Shown here: piece by piece, positions 36,401 to 45,599 of the stretch
Numbering within the stretch: the stretch's first letter is position 1
Layout: every line of letters starts with the position of its first letter
From: Gibbula magus
Lineage: Eukaryota > Mollusca > Gastropoda > Trochida > Trochidae
Direction: 5' to 3'
DNA length: 64,000 nt
Assembly (NCBI GenBank): GCA_936450465.1
Contig: OW388305.1
Location: forward strand, 57,588,625-57,652,624
Program-made: the position numbers and the translations under genes
The notes under the pieces: model-generated
What the model was told of the DNA's origin: nothing
Databases searched by the model: none
What the model saw: only the letters and a program-made list of their open reading frames with translations

Positions 36401-38822
36401 GATCCTACCCTCTGTTGTTTTACGCTTGAAATCGGGGGCGGAAAGGGGGTGTCCTGATTGGTATCAATTGAATCTATTTATGCAATTAGCGACGCCGTTG
36501 TAAAAGTGACATTTGCCAATGACACGTCATAATGATACAATAAACGTAAAACCATCGTTTTCTTGGTTAATGTGTTTTCCTCGAAATATGCTATTTGATT
36601 TTGTGAAAACTATTGATCATAAACATGCTTCTAAATAAAGAAGACCAAATCAGAGACAAATACCAAAAACAGTTCATTTGCGTTATTTACATCAGACATA
36701 TTCGAATGACATATGCTAATGAGCAAGACCCTTCAGAGTAAAATGCCTGGATCTTTGAAGTCACTCTGTCGACATGGCCACTGAAAGATGAGTTTTCATT
36801 GGTTAAGAAGCATGGATACATTATGAGATTTCTCTTTCCATGCTAGGGGACTTTGCTTCTGCTCTCGATTTCAAGCGAAAAATAACAGAGGTTAGGATCG
36901 GAAATCTGAAGGGAGTACCTCTGTGGGAAGAGAATGGTGGAAAATGGAAAATCGAGATTTAAACGCAAATCCAGATATTTAAGACCAAATATATAAAGAA
37001 AAACTTTGATTTAGCATTTAGATACCTCCCCAAAAATGTCACACTTTGGGAATGTAGTGGTTCTTGAGAAAGCGAAAGTGTTGTATGTCAACGGCGGACG
37101 GCCTGTGCTATAAGTCCATCTGGCTTTTTGGACTTAAACGGTATTGTCAAACACCAAAAACATGACCTGGTTATAATTCCTTTGCAAACTATAGTAAAAA
37201 TTTTCAATACTGACAGGTTATATGTAATAGAAACATGATGACACAAGTGGTGTATACAAAATATCATCGAGTTATCATCTCACGAGGGGGCGGAGCCCCG
37301 GAGTGAGTGATAGCGAGATGATATTTTGTATACACCCACTTGTGTCAATCATGTATCTGTTTTATCCAATGGGCAACGTTCGACAAAAATGCACCTGTCA
37401 CGTGACATGACTTTCGCGCTTAATAATCAGTCTGGGGAAATCCGCTGTTAGAGATGGTTTACCCGTTTCACCTCAGTAAGTCAGTCGGGCTTTGGAACCA
37501 GTCCCGCAGGTTTCTTTTCCGGTTAGTGTTTTCGAGGGACGTGAAATTTCTTCTTACATACATGTACATCATCAACATACAGAATTGTCAAGTGAACATT
37601 AATTATCACACCCAAATGACTGTTCATTATTTTCCGCTGGATTGATTGCCTTCGTGTTAATTAGTGATGATGTAAAAACAATGGTGTTTTTTCATCATAT
37701 CTTCCTGAAACTTTGCATGTGTATTACCCACTAACTGAAGTGGTGCCTTTTGATATTTTAAGATTTTTTCTGAATTTTTTTTTTTGTTCTGTTTCCAAAG
37801 AAACATGAGAGGGATGTTGGTTGTTGTTGATTTTGACTGCTTCTGGAGCAGAAGTCTAAAACCCTTAACATACCTGAAACTCAGCATCTGTAATACCCAC
37901 TAACTGAAGTACGGTAGTAGATACACAAGTATCTGTCAAAGATGTGTTTTACAAATTTTGTGATGACTCTTGTTTTTAATAGTTTCTAATCAGCTGATCA
38001 TGTTTTTACCATTAAAATAGTACTGAGTGACATTTGTTTAGTTTTTCCATTGAGCGACATACATCCCTTTGATCTCATCTGGTTTTGCAACAATGTTGTA
38101 ATTACTCAAGGTCGCCAGCCAGGTGTCTGAATCTCCTCCCTTGGACCGCCCTGCTTCTTCACGGTCGTCCTATCAGAGAGTTTAAAATAACTGTGGCTGA
38201 TAAATAAGTGACGTCATAGATACAACCACACTTTTCTTGATACATGATATATCGTCTCAAAAACATCAAAGGGAATTTAACCGCCCATTGGATAAATTAT
38301 ATTACCCCCACTTACAAAATTCAAAATCTTGCATTATATAATGTGAACGGAGTTACTCGGTTCAATCAGTAAAATAAACCCTCTGTCTTATCTTGTTTCA
38401 GGAAGAAGAAGCAGATGAATACTGAGACTGGCGGCATGACGGTCAAAGAACTCACTCTCTTCCACGGAACCGATCGGAAATTTATCGAACCAATCTGCCA
38501 CCAGGGATTTGACTTTCGGTTTAGCGGAACACGAATTGGTGCAAAGCTTGGAAAAGGAAGTTATTTTGCCCGTGATGCCAAATACTCCTCAAACTACACA
38601 GACCCGAATGAAATAAATCACGCAAAAATGTTCGTGGCAAAGGTGCTTGTCGGTGAATATGAGGTTGGCGACCCTTCTTTCGTGCGTCCGCCGCCAAAGA
38701 ACGGGTTAGAGTTGTATGATTCTTGTGTGAATAATAAGTCTGATCCTTCGATTCACGTAGTTTTCACACTGGACCAGGCTTATCCACAGTACCTGATCAC
38801 TTACAAGGTTGTTAAGTTGTAA
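26016..38822 (+). CDS. PARP12-like: PARP12/ZAP-like CCCH-WWE-PARP protein (six coding exons)
   Basis: Joined exons 26016-27490, 29554-29752, 30234-30442, 31172-31274, 35332-35453 and 38402-38822 total 2529 nt, an 842-residue protein. All introns are GT-AG and every phase matches. Order: helical N-domain (1-75), four CCCH fingers (about 82-198), Arg/Ser then Gln/Gly-rich linker (258-428), fifth CCCH finger (433-451), WWE1 (454-535), WWE2 (536-625), PARP catalytic domain (about 665-842). This is the layout of vertebrate PARP12 and ZC3HAV1, whose fingers bind RNA (CpG-rich viral RNA for ZAP) and whose WWE domain binds poly-ADP-ribose. The triad reads H724, Y757, L834. A hydrophobic third residue is typical of mono-ADP-ribosyltransferases; ZC3HAV1 has lost the histidine. 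The intracellular antiviral or stress role is inferred from the family. The upstream UTR and promoter are not identified. Confidence 0.93.
27933..28524. mobile_element. pogo/Tc1-mariner-like MITE (TA target)
   Basis: Ends CAGTCAGACCTTGTTTACCG and, reversed, AAGTCAGACCCCGTTTA are flanked by TA on both sides (27931-27932, 28525-28526). The TIR type resembles pogo/Tigger elements. It carries a SINE-like sequence inside and no transposase. Confidence 0.55.
28009..28445 (-). mobile_element. tRNA-derived SINE (minus strand)
   Basis: Read on the - strand it starts near 28440 with CATAGCTCAGTCGACCGC, resembling a tRNA box A, and ends at 28009 in (TTA)n, which is (TAA)n on the + strand. The TTTATATAGCGCATATA and TGCTCAAAGCACTGG segments near 28032-28078 belong to its 3' half. 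The tRNA of origin is not identified. Confidence 0.5.
29554..29752 (+). CDS. PARP12-like: Exon 2: end of WWE1, start of WWE2
   Basis: The acceptor TTTCCAG is at 29553. The first base completes a Lys codon with the last two bases of exon 1. It reads KCSTGEVGRINFTEPMEM... then PWTTEWRWYWNLDGVWILYG. The tryptophans W538, W542, W544, W546 and W552 mark the start of WWE2. It ends in phase 0 at GAAAAG|GTAACA. The opposite strand is also open (29461-29768), but that frame has no family features. Confidence 0.93.
29753..30233 (+). other. Intron 2
   Basis: GTAACA to CATTACAG, 481 bp. Weak similarity to decayed family A core repeats near 30060-30150; otherwise nothing recognisable. Confidence 0.8.
30234..30442 (+). 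CDS. PARP12-like: Exon 3: remainder of WWE2
   Basis: Phase 0 acceptor at 30233. It reads DLYGAKSNMDSD... through FKYQLDFSAMTQTNLDTGTS to RRPFFFKKGDLEKR. The pattern of hydrophobic strands followed by a Gln/Asn-rich turn and an RRP motif is typical of the C-terminal half of a WWE domain. It ends at GAAAAG|GTAAGA, leaving two bases (AG). Confidence 0.93.
30443..31171 (+). other. Intron 3 with tandem decoy acceptors
   Basis: GTAAGA to CATTTTCAG. It contains an inverted repeat (30511-30530 with 30577-30595, arms built on CTCAATGTAGCGCT). Just before exon 4, three or four repeats of about 50 bp (31010-31171) each include a T-rich tract; at least three end in TTTTCAG-A, so several competing acceptor-like sites precede the real one. 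Confidence 0.8.
31172..31274 (+). CDS. PARP12-like: Exon 4: WWE-PARP linker
   Basis: The first base completes an Arg codon (AG|A). It reads TCPAPSQVGPVPEEWSIQKF then YSSKSLHDHYEEVQ. It ends in phase 0 at GTTCAG|GTGACT. A Pro-rich run followed by P-E-x-W is the usual lead-in to the PARP domain in PARP11/12/14-type proteins. Confidence 0.88.
31297..32137. mobile_element. TTAA-flanked MITE in intron 4, 841 bp
   Basis: TTAA at 31293-31296 and 32138-32141 flank inverted ends AGAGCCATCACGGATGTT and AACATCCGTGATGGCTCT. The interior is AT-rich with no coding sequence. Related sequence is split by a family C HINE at 43019-44600, and its right half recurs at 52421-52745 and, more worn, in the duplicated segments (5600-6110, 11720-12290 and 61470-62570). 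Confidence 0.8.
32166..35056. mobile_element. Mutator-like MITE in intron 4, 9-bp TSD, opened by a TTAA element
   Basis: CAACTTCCAAATGCAAGGCA (32166) and its complement ending GGAAGTTG (35056) are flanked by a perfect 9-bp duplication TATGCAAAC (32157-32165, 35057-35065). Terminal repeats are about 70 bp. The element's own sequence is 32166-32241 plus 34905-35056, matching the intact 225-bp copy at 42014. The rest is a nested insertion. Confidence 0.85.
32242..34904. mobile_element. TTAA-flanked element nested in the intron-4 MITE, 2.7 kb
   Basis: It is inserted at the TTAA that follows GCAGTATTTCC in the host MITE, with TTAA at 32238-32241 and 34905-34908. The termini AGGTTAGATGAAATG and (reversed) AGGAAGGCCGAAAT are only weakly alike. 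The interior is AT-rich with no recognisable transposase. The same MITE position in 14200-19221 was hit by a different TTAA element. Confidence 0.6.
35332..35453 (+). CDS. PARP12-like: Exon 5: start of PARP catalytic domain
   Basis: Acceptor TTGTTTTCAG at 35331, phase 0. It reads LEETSDEYAQIADLFTKTMP then RETLRRITRVECGKLWTKYS. This matches the family pattern of an E/Y-rich helix, F-x-x-T-M, then I-x-x-I-x-R-V-x-x-x-x-L-W-x-x-Y that precedes the catalytic core. It ends at CAGTTT|GTGAGT, leaving TT of a Leu codon. Confidence 0.92.
35540..36325. mobile_element. hAT-like MITE in intron 5, containing a SINE
   Basis: The left end CAGGCCTGTAGCA and right end GGTGCTACGGGCCTG are inverted repeats, followed inward by G-rich and C-rich tracts (GGGGGGCTGAGCC on the left, CCCCCCCACT on the right). 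This TIR type is common in hAT elements. The 8-bp flanks (ATAATAGA and ATAGATAT) match poorly, so the target duplication is unproven. A complete SINE with its own TSD is nested inside. Confidence 0.5.
35761..36088 (-). mobile_element. Complete tRNA-derived SINE (minus strand), 11-bp TSD
   Basis: Flanked by the perfect direct repeat TATCTAAATAG (35750-35760 and 36089-36099). Read on the - strand it begins GGGGGCGGGTTAGCGCAGTG, a tRNA-like head with GGTTAGCGCAGTGGTTAG, and a box-B-like TTCTAATCCCGCC. It ends in GCGGCGTTAAACCCCAACTC followed by a (CTCA)n tail. The GCGGCGTTAAAC...(CTCA)n ending is a common molluscan SINE tail. Confidence 0.88.
36363..36936. mobile_element. MITE with long TIR (CATTCCCTTCCCACAG) in intron 5
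   Basis: The left end CATTCCCTTCCCACAGAGGT and right end ACCTCTGTGGGAAGAGAATG are inverted repeats extending about 80 bp. A second copy in the same orientation lies at 62975-63531. No clear target duplication is visible at either copy and there is no coding sequence. The superfamily is unknown. Confidence 0.7.
37233..37353. repeat. Long hairpin with GGGGGCGGAGCCCC tip in intron 5
   Basis: Arms of about 58 bp (core GTGTATACAAAATATCATC and complement) surround a tip GAGGGGGCGGAGCCCCGG. It resembles the hairpin heads at 6117-6219, 60624-60676 and 61012-61150 in layout. The limits of any larger element (perhaps to about 38310, where CCCATTGGATAAA is complementary to TTTATCCAATGGG at 37363) are uncertain. 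Confidence 0.6.
37655..37950 (+). repeat. Family D-like core repeat in intron 5
   Basis: It contains CTGAAACTTTGCATGTGTAT, ACCCACTAACTGAAGTGGTG, CCTTTTGATATTTTAAG and, later, CTGGAGCAGAAGTCTAAAAC, the same phrases as the family D repeats at 44860-45080. It is a fragment without head or tail. Confidence 0.5.
38402..38822 (+). CDS. PARP12-like: Exon 6: PARP catalytic core, stop
   Basis: Acceptor CTTGTTTCAG at 38401; the first base completes Leu703. It reads KKKQMNTETGGMTVKELTLF-HGTD, with the catalytic His724. Then come R-I-G-A-K-L-G-K-G-S-Y-F-A-R-D-A-K-Y-S-S-N-Y, holding the triad Tyr757 and the NAD-stacking Tyr768. The end is FTLDQAYPQYLITYKVVKL with Leu834 at the third triad position. Stop TAA at 38820-38822. 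The D-x-x-Y-P-x-Y-L-I-T-Y ending is characteristic of PARP10/12/14/15-type mono-ARTs, not of poly-ARTs, which have Glu here. Confidence 0.95.
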
Positions 38823-40252
38823 ACAAAAATACAAGGATAGCGTTTGTTTAACCTTTGTAGCACGTAATGTTTAAAAAATTTGCCATTTATTACTAAAGTT
38901 GAAACAATATATTGGTACTTTAATGGGTGAAAAATCTCATTACATGACCTGATAAGCCGTACCCATACAAAACGTTTATCTGTATTCAAAGAAAATGGTG
39001 CAACATATAAAGCTACGATGGTGTGGAACTCTTCAGTGTGAGAGCTAGGTAGATTTGTAGGTCTCATGAGAATTTCCATCGTTGTACCATATTTAAAACT
39101 CTACTCTTAGTGTTCAGGTATCACTACATAAGCCAGATCACTTGAACTACCTTCGAGTGGCCATTTTAATGGGAACACATTAAAATAGCCGCTCGATAGG
39201 AAAATGGACTTAATCGAACCATGTAGTCGTTACTCTTTGAGTGATTCAGGAGTATTATTTAGCCATTGGTAACACTTACTAATATTTTGTGCTTGTACAT
39301 ATTTAAAAGGAGGGTTCTATCGGGGTATTTTTTGTGGAAACGAAATTCGAGAGGATATCCCCGATTACATATATATGCTATTAATATATGATTAAAACAC
39401 AGTCAAATTGAAAATAATTAATGAAGTTAATACTTTGATGACTTTACATTTCACAACTTGATAAAGACAAGCGCACATTTGTTGAAATATAAAAACAATG
39501 AGAATTGAAGCCATTCATTGGCCCTGCGAGTGGGGAAAACTTCGCTACGGCCTAACAGCATATTGTTTATTGCTTTTATGATACATTATGTGTTACTATG
39601 TGAATATTCTATCAGTGAATATGTTTTACTATAACAAAAAATTAAAATTTGGTTAAATATAGCGTGTTTTCATTTCACTAAATGTCAAGGATCCAAGATG
39701 GCGGATGCTGCCGATAGCTCTATGATAGAACTGTCCCTTTAAGTAGAAACATTATAAACCTTTTAGCTGAAATTTATGTGGGGAGGTACCCAGCACCTTT
39801 AGAGATGAAAGTTTGTTACTTATAGGTTTCTGGTTATTGGGGTATTATATATCAAGCTTCTGTACTCTCGTGTGGCTGGTCCCATGAGGGTGGCAACAAC
39901 CCAAAGTGCCTACAGTCTAATCAAAACAAGTCTTTACACTTTGTCTAATGTGATCATATCACCTCAGCTACAAATGGACTCTTCCAAGATGACAGTAAAA
40001 GATGCATGATCATCTTTGCATTTGTATTAAATCATAATTTCTAATGTATATATTCAATCATATCATTTGGTAGGAATATCATTCAACAAAATTTTGTCAT
40101 CAAACTTAAAAACGAAAAAATACATATTTTCACACTCAAATATTTTCTTGGGGCTGGGAGCAATGTTTTGCTGAATATATAAGAAATGTGTTAAAATTAG
40201 TTTAAAGTTATTTATATTTCATGAACCCTGATCATACATCATTAATTTAGTG
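38823..40252. other. 3' flank/3' UTR; one imperfect hairpin
   Basis: No gene. A hairpin at about 39146-39197 (CGAGTGGCCATTTTAATG pairing with CATTAAAATAGCCGCTCG around GGAACA) includes an ATTAAA that could serve as a poly(A) signal. That is speculative. No standard AATAAA is seen soon after the stop. Confidence 0.4.
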
Positions 40253-40755
40253 GGACAATGTACCACAGTACTGGTACAATGTACCACCGTACTGGTACAA
40301 TGTACCACCGTACTGGTACAATGTACCACAGTTCTGGTACAATGTACCACCGTACTGGGACAATGTACCACCGTACTGGTACAATGTACCACAGTTCTGG
40401 TACAATGTACCACAGTACTGGGACAATGTACCACCGTACTGGTACAATGTACCACAGTTCTGGTACAATGTACCACAGTACTGGGACAATGTACCACAGT
40501 ACTGGTACAATGTACCTCAGTACTGGTACAATGTACCACAGTACTGGAACAATGTACCACAGTACTGGGACAATCTACCACAGTACTGGGACAATGTACC
40601 ACACTACTGGGACAATGTACCAAAGTACTGGAACAATGTACCACAGTACTGGGACAATGTACCACAGTACTGGGACAATGTACCACAATACTGGGACAAT
40701 GTATCAAAGTACTGGAACAATGTACCACAATACTGGGACAATGTACCACACAATG
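40253..40755. repeat. 21-bp minisatellite, about 24 units
   Basis: Unit ACAATGTACCACAGTACTGG plus T or G, repeated with few changes. Because 21 is divisible by 3, long ORFs appear in several frames on both strands (for example 40258-40785 + and 40219-40761 -), giving repeats such as GTMYHST. They share no codon bias or domain and are artefacts. Each unit contains the palindrome CCAGTACTGG. Confidence 0.92.
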
Positions 40756-40989
40756 ACACACCGGTTGCTTGACCAGCTCAATTAATGTTTCGATATCTTC
40801 ATAATATCTTTATCTTGTCATTTATATCTGTTATTTACCTGCGTTAGGTTATCAAAGAGACGAAGGCTAAATCAAGAGATGTCAGGTTCTTACACACCTG
40901 GGACCACTTGTAATGTATGGTTTCAGTCAACGATTTTCAAAGTGATTGTCCAGATCTAATGACATTTTGGCACTCAAATTTGTTTAATT

Positions 40990-41330
40990 CTTAGCTTATC
41001 TGGTCTGAAAAGCCTGATGTGTTTATGACATGGCATTGAGTCCAACAGCCATCCGTCCATTTTTTTGTCCATCCGCCCGTCCTTAAACTTTTTCTTTTCT
41101 AGACTTCATCTCAAGAACCAGTGACTCTAGAGAGCTTAAATTTTATGTACAGACTCCTTGGCAAATGGGGATACTAAATTATAGATTTAGTGACCCTGTG
41201 ATAAATATGGGCCACAAGGATCATGACCTAAAACATATATTCAACTTCTTCTCCAGAACAAAAAGCTCTAGAAAGCTGAAATGTTGTGTACGGACTCCTT
41301 GGCCAATGAACCTTTGTGATGTTATTGTGA
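40990..41330 (+). mobile_element. Decayed family A fragment
   Basis: A worn head AGCTTATCTGGTCTGAAAAG, a CCGTCC-like tract and two degenerate core repeats to about 41320. No tail seen. Confidence 0.55.
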
Positions 41331-41638
41331 ACCTGTTTTGGTGTACGATAATTATATTGTGTGACTGAATGCTGTTGTCTTTTGTGAATTTTAGTAGTCT
41401 GTTCATACTTCGCCTCTTAAGACGAGGAAATATTGGTTTTGAGAAGTTATACAAATGGCTAAGAGTAAATTATCAAAATTCTATATTAAATTAATATATG
41501 ATGGTAATCAATTTGCATGTTCTATGTTTTTATCGAGAATGGTTTTACTTTCTAAATGTATTTCTGATGAGTTTTATAAGAAATTTCATTTATTTTGTGC
41601 TTTTTGTTACTAGGGTATGCTTTACCATAACTATTTTT

Positions 41639-42620
41639 AGCTCATCAGGCCTGAAAGGCCGATGGCCTTATGGCATGGCATGGCATGGTGTCCGGCGTCC
41701 TTCCATCCGTAAACTTTTCGGTTTTTCGACTTCTTCTCCAGAACCAATGACTCCACAGAGCTGAAATTTTATGTGCAGACTCCTTGGCCAATGGGGATTT
41801 TAAATTGTAGATTTCGTGACCCCATGACCCCAAATGGGGTAACAGGGGTCACATCCTTAGAAACCTATTTTCATCTTCTTCTCCAGTTCCAAAAGGTCTG
41901 GAGAGCTGAAAAGTTGTGTGCAGACTCCTTGGCCCATGGGGATTCTAAATGGGGATTCCCAAAATTGGGTCACAGGGGTCACATCCTTAAAAACTTTTTT
42001 TCATCTTCTTCTCCAACTTCCCAATGTAAGGCATAACTCTTGCCAGTCTCCATTACTGGCTGATTTAGGCCTTGCAGTATTTCCTTACGAAATCTGTGTT
42101 TAGAAATTCAGGCCCGCTATGCATTTCTGGTGCAGCTATATTCACTGTCTTGACACAACAAAGCGAGGGAAATAGCGCAAGGGTTAAATCAGCCAGTAAT
42201 GCAGACTGGCAAGAGTTATGCCTTGCGTTTGGAAGTTGCTTCTTCTCCAGTTCAAAAAGGTCTAGAGAGCTGAAAAGTTGTGTGCAGACTACTTGGCCAA
42301 TGGGGATTCTAAATTGTAGATTTTGTGACCCCATGACCCCAAATTGGGTCACAGGGGTCACATCCTTAAAAACCTTTTTTCATCTTCTTCTCCAGTACCA
42401 AAAGGTCTAGAGAGCTGAAAAGTTGTGTAGAGACTCCTTGGTCAAAGGTGATTCTTAATTGTAGGATTGGTGACCCTGTGACTCCAAATACGGGTCACAG
42501 GGGTCATGATCAAAAAAACTATTTGCTTGTTAACAATGTATTACTTGAGATAACTTAGGTATTCAACCTTAGATAATAAATCAAATCCTGATGAGCTACA
42601 GAGCCCATGGCTCTATTTTT
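41639..42620 (+). mobile_element. Pearl/HINE-like element, family A, with nested MITE
   Basis: Head AGCTCATCAGGCCTGAAAGG, a shortened CCGT tract, core repeats at 41730-42010 and 42239-42500, a tail CCTGATGAGCTACAGAGCCC and hairpin. A Mutator-like MITE is inserted cleanly in the second core repeat. Confidence 0.8.
42014..42238. mobile_element. Intact Mutator-like MITE, 225 bp, 9-bp TSD
   Basis: Ends CAACTTCCCAATGTAAGGCA and the complement ending GGAAGTTG, with TIRs of about 70 bp, are flanked by CTTCTTCTC on both sides (42005-42013, 42239-42247). The host core repeat is otherwise continuous, so the insertion is exact. TIRs longer than 50 bp with a 9-bp duplication fit Mutator-like elements. 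It is the reference for the interrupted copies at 14200 and 32166. Confidence 0.85.
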
Positions 42621-42879
42621 ATTATCAGCTGTGTTTGTTCTTAGCTGCTTTTACAACCATTTAGAATTTTGTGCATTTAAACAGACTGCAGGATAAAAAC
42701 AATCTAATCATGAAATGTCCAAGCTCAATTATTCTGTTCTAAATTTTTTTTAAACTTTTGTTCATATGAGGATTTTAAAAAATGTTTTTATTTATTCAGG
42801 AAAGAATTTAGAATTTCGGTATAATTTTGTATCAGGTTTTAAGAGCAAGTGAAATAAAGCTGTGATTTTTCTCTCATGA

Positions 42880-43018
42880 AGATATAAAGTTAGTAGAATT
42901 GAGTTTTCTCTTTCTTTATGCTCATTAACAATGTTTTACTTAAGATAACTTAGATATTCAACCTTAGATAATAAATCAATGAAATCCTGATTAGCTACAG
43001 AGCCCATGGCTCTATTTT
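42880..43018 (+). mobile_element. Solo 3' end of a family A element
   Basis: It repeats the last 90 bp of the preceding copy (ACTTAGATATTCAACCTTAGA ... GAGCCCATGGCTCTATTTT) with few changes. No head or core array is attached. Confidence 0.6.
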
Positions 43019-43101
43019 CTAAAATTGTGGAAAATACTTATAACGTCAATCGCTAGAGAAATCTTTTATCTACAACATGATTGATAATGATAAACAATTA
43101 T

Positions 43102-44277
43102 TATACCCCCGCTACGAAGTAGTCGGGGGTATATAGCGGTCAGCACGTCAGTCCGTCCGTCCGTCCGTCCGTGCGTCCGGTTTTTGTTCCACTCATAACT
43201 CTGAAACCAGTTGTTCAAATTTTACGAAACTTGATATGTACAATCACCATGATGTGTACATCTGCCTTTTGTATGTTTCATACCCTCATTTGCATAATTT
43301 ATGCAAATTTTCTCCGTTTTTCGACTTTGCCATTCACAGTTTTTGTTCCACTTATAACTCAAATACTAATTGTTCAAATTTTACGAAACTTGATATGTAC
43401 AATCACCATGATGTGTACATCTGCCTTTTGTATGTTTCATACCCTCATTTGCATAATTTATGCAAATTTTCTCCGTTTTTCGACTTTGCCATTCACAGTT
43501 TTTGTTCCACTCATAACTCAAATACTAATTGTTCAAATGTCTTGTAACTTGATACATATAATCATCACGATGTGTACATCTGCCTTTTGTATGTTTCATA
43601 CCCTCATTTGCATAATTTATGCCAATTTTCTCCGTTTTTTTACTTTGCCATTCAGTTTTTGTTCCACTCATAACTCAAATACTAACTGTTCAAATGTCTT
43701 GTAACTTGATACATATAATCATCATGATGTGTACATCTGCCTTTTGAATGTTTTATACCCTCATTTGCATAATTTATGCAAATTATCTCCGTTTTCGACT
43801 TTACCATTCACACTTTTTGTTCCACTCATAACTCTGAAACCAGTTGTTCAAATGTTACCAAACTTGATATGTACAATCATCACGATGTGTACATCTGCCT
43901 TTTGTATGTTTCATACCTTCATTTGCATAATTTATGCAAATTTTCTCCGTTTTTCATCTTCGCCATTCACACTGTTTGTTCCACACATAACTCGGACACT
44001 AATTGTTCAATTGTTATGAAACCACTGATGTGTACATCTGTCATTTTTATATTTCATACCCTCATTTGCATATTTAATGCCATTTTTCAAATTTTTCAAC
44101 TTTTACTTTTAAAACATGCTTACAAGTGTAATACTTACTCTGCTATAATAATACTTATATATAATGGTCTGTTCATACAAAAGTTTAAACATTGATGCCC
44201 TTAATCTATTTTCAAACATTTCTCTTTGACCAATGTTAAAAGCGGTGAGTGAGTGCTGTGCTCACTAATTCTCTTGT
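43102..44277 (+). mobile_element. HINE-like element, family C
   Basis: Head ATACCCCCGCTACGAAGTAG with hairpin CCCCGACTACTTCG-type, then (CCGT)n at 43150-43178 and about six core repeats of roughly 135-140 bp (43185-44090). Tail: GTGAGTGAGTGCTGTGCTCAC hairpin region and TTCTCTTGT. In the copy ending at 58104 the tail is preceded by GCGGGGGTAT, the inverse of the head. It sits between T's in the sequence CAATTAT-TCCAATAT, which is uninterrupted at 31806, giving an empty site. Confidence 0.75.
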
Positions 44278-44779
44278 TCCAATATCTGTAGCAAATACAT
44301 AATTAAATTAAATGGTAAATAAATAACCCCCAAAATTATATATTTCAATTTTGTTCATTGGTCATAAACTTTCGTTCATGTCTTTGTATACAGAATGTGA
44401 GTTAGACCACAATGCTTTGCGCTTGAAAATAATAGACTGGATCTATATTTAGACTGGAAAACACCTTTACTAATTAGTGCAATTTCTCGACTTATTTCGG
44501 GTTGAAAAAAATTGGGAAAAATTAAGTGTATACATTTCACTGAGACAGATTTTTGTAAATTTTCCTATATGTTCATCAACATCCTTGATGGCTCTTTTAG
44601 AATGTGTTTAGAGAGCCATGCATGCAAACAGATTTTCTGAAAAGTAAGTTTACATTTGACATTTTTAATTTTCTGTCATGAATATTTCATTTCTTGTTTT
44701 ATTGATACTTTTTACATTATCAGAAATTATTTTCAGTTTTGAATATTATGTTTCTAGAATGTGTAATCATTTTGTAACA

Positions 44780-45412
44780 TGTTATCCCAACGGTATATGA
44801 TACCTAGGGATATAGTCTTTGCCATGTCCGTCTGTCCGTTTGTCCATCCGTAATCATTTCGTTTCAGGAGCAGAACTAAAAAAATGTTCATATCTTTCTG
44901 AAACTTTGTGTATTACCCACTGACTGATGTGGTGCCTTTTGATAGTTTCAGATTTCAGAATTATTTTTTTTCGTTTCCATAGAAGCGCATTGGATTTGGA
45001 CTTTGTTCAGGGTAAGGTTCATTCTGGAGCAGAACTCCAAAACCCTAAATAAATCTTCCTGAAACTGTGCATGTTTATTACCCACTAACCCCCGAAACAT
45101 GTAAAGTTCTACAAACATTCTCCTCCTCCTCCTCCTCCTCCTCCTCCTCCTCCGGTTAACTTCATGTGTTTTGGCGGCTCTCTCCTCCTCAAATTAGTGT
45201 TACCCAACTCCTGTTGGTTCCGTCATAGTATCCTTCAGTGGATCCTCATGCTGTTAGCCCCACCACACAAATATTTTTAAACAGGTCGTCGAGCGCCTTA
45301 TAAACCAAATTTAATTAAAAGAATAACTGGTAAAGATAAAGAATTATCTTTCAAAGATGAGTTTTACAAAACATGTGGGCCGGCGGGATGTCTTCTTCTG
45401 ATGACTCTTGTA
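44780..45412 (+). mobile_element. Family D HINE-like repeat
   Basis: A TGTCCGTCTGTCCGTTTGTC tract followed by core repeats with CAGGAGCAGAACT, CTGAAACTTTGTGTATTACC and GTGGTGCCTTTTGATAG. The end is near GATGTCTTCTTCTGATGACT. Head and tail are less clear than in families A-C. A (CTC)n microsatellite lies inside. Confidence 0.55.
45119..45153. repeat. (CTC)n microsatellite
   Basis: About 11 CTC triplets; the duplicate at 53261-53291 has about 10. Confidence 0.9.
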
Positions 45413-45599
45413 TTGTATTGTATACTCAGTTCACCGAAAACCAAACAATTTTACCAATATATTTGTTAAAATTGTACATTACCATCAAAATAAGAAAAAA
45501 GAAACCAAAATATGTTCTACATCTTCAATGATGGTTTTATTATTATTATATATGTATGTTGTATATATTTTTGCATCTCAATGATAGGTACCCCCGTAC

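Noticed and set aside
40219..40785. Long ORFs on both strands (168-180 codons)
   Set aside because: They are frames of a 21-bp tandem repeat, open in several frames at once, with no domain.
43171..44195. 177- and 139-codon ORFs, repeated near 51865-52331 and 55204
   Set aside because: Repeat-unit reading frames of family C with unit-periodic peptide; no codon conservation.
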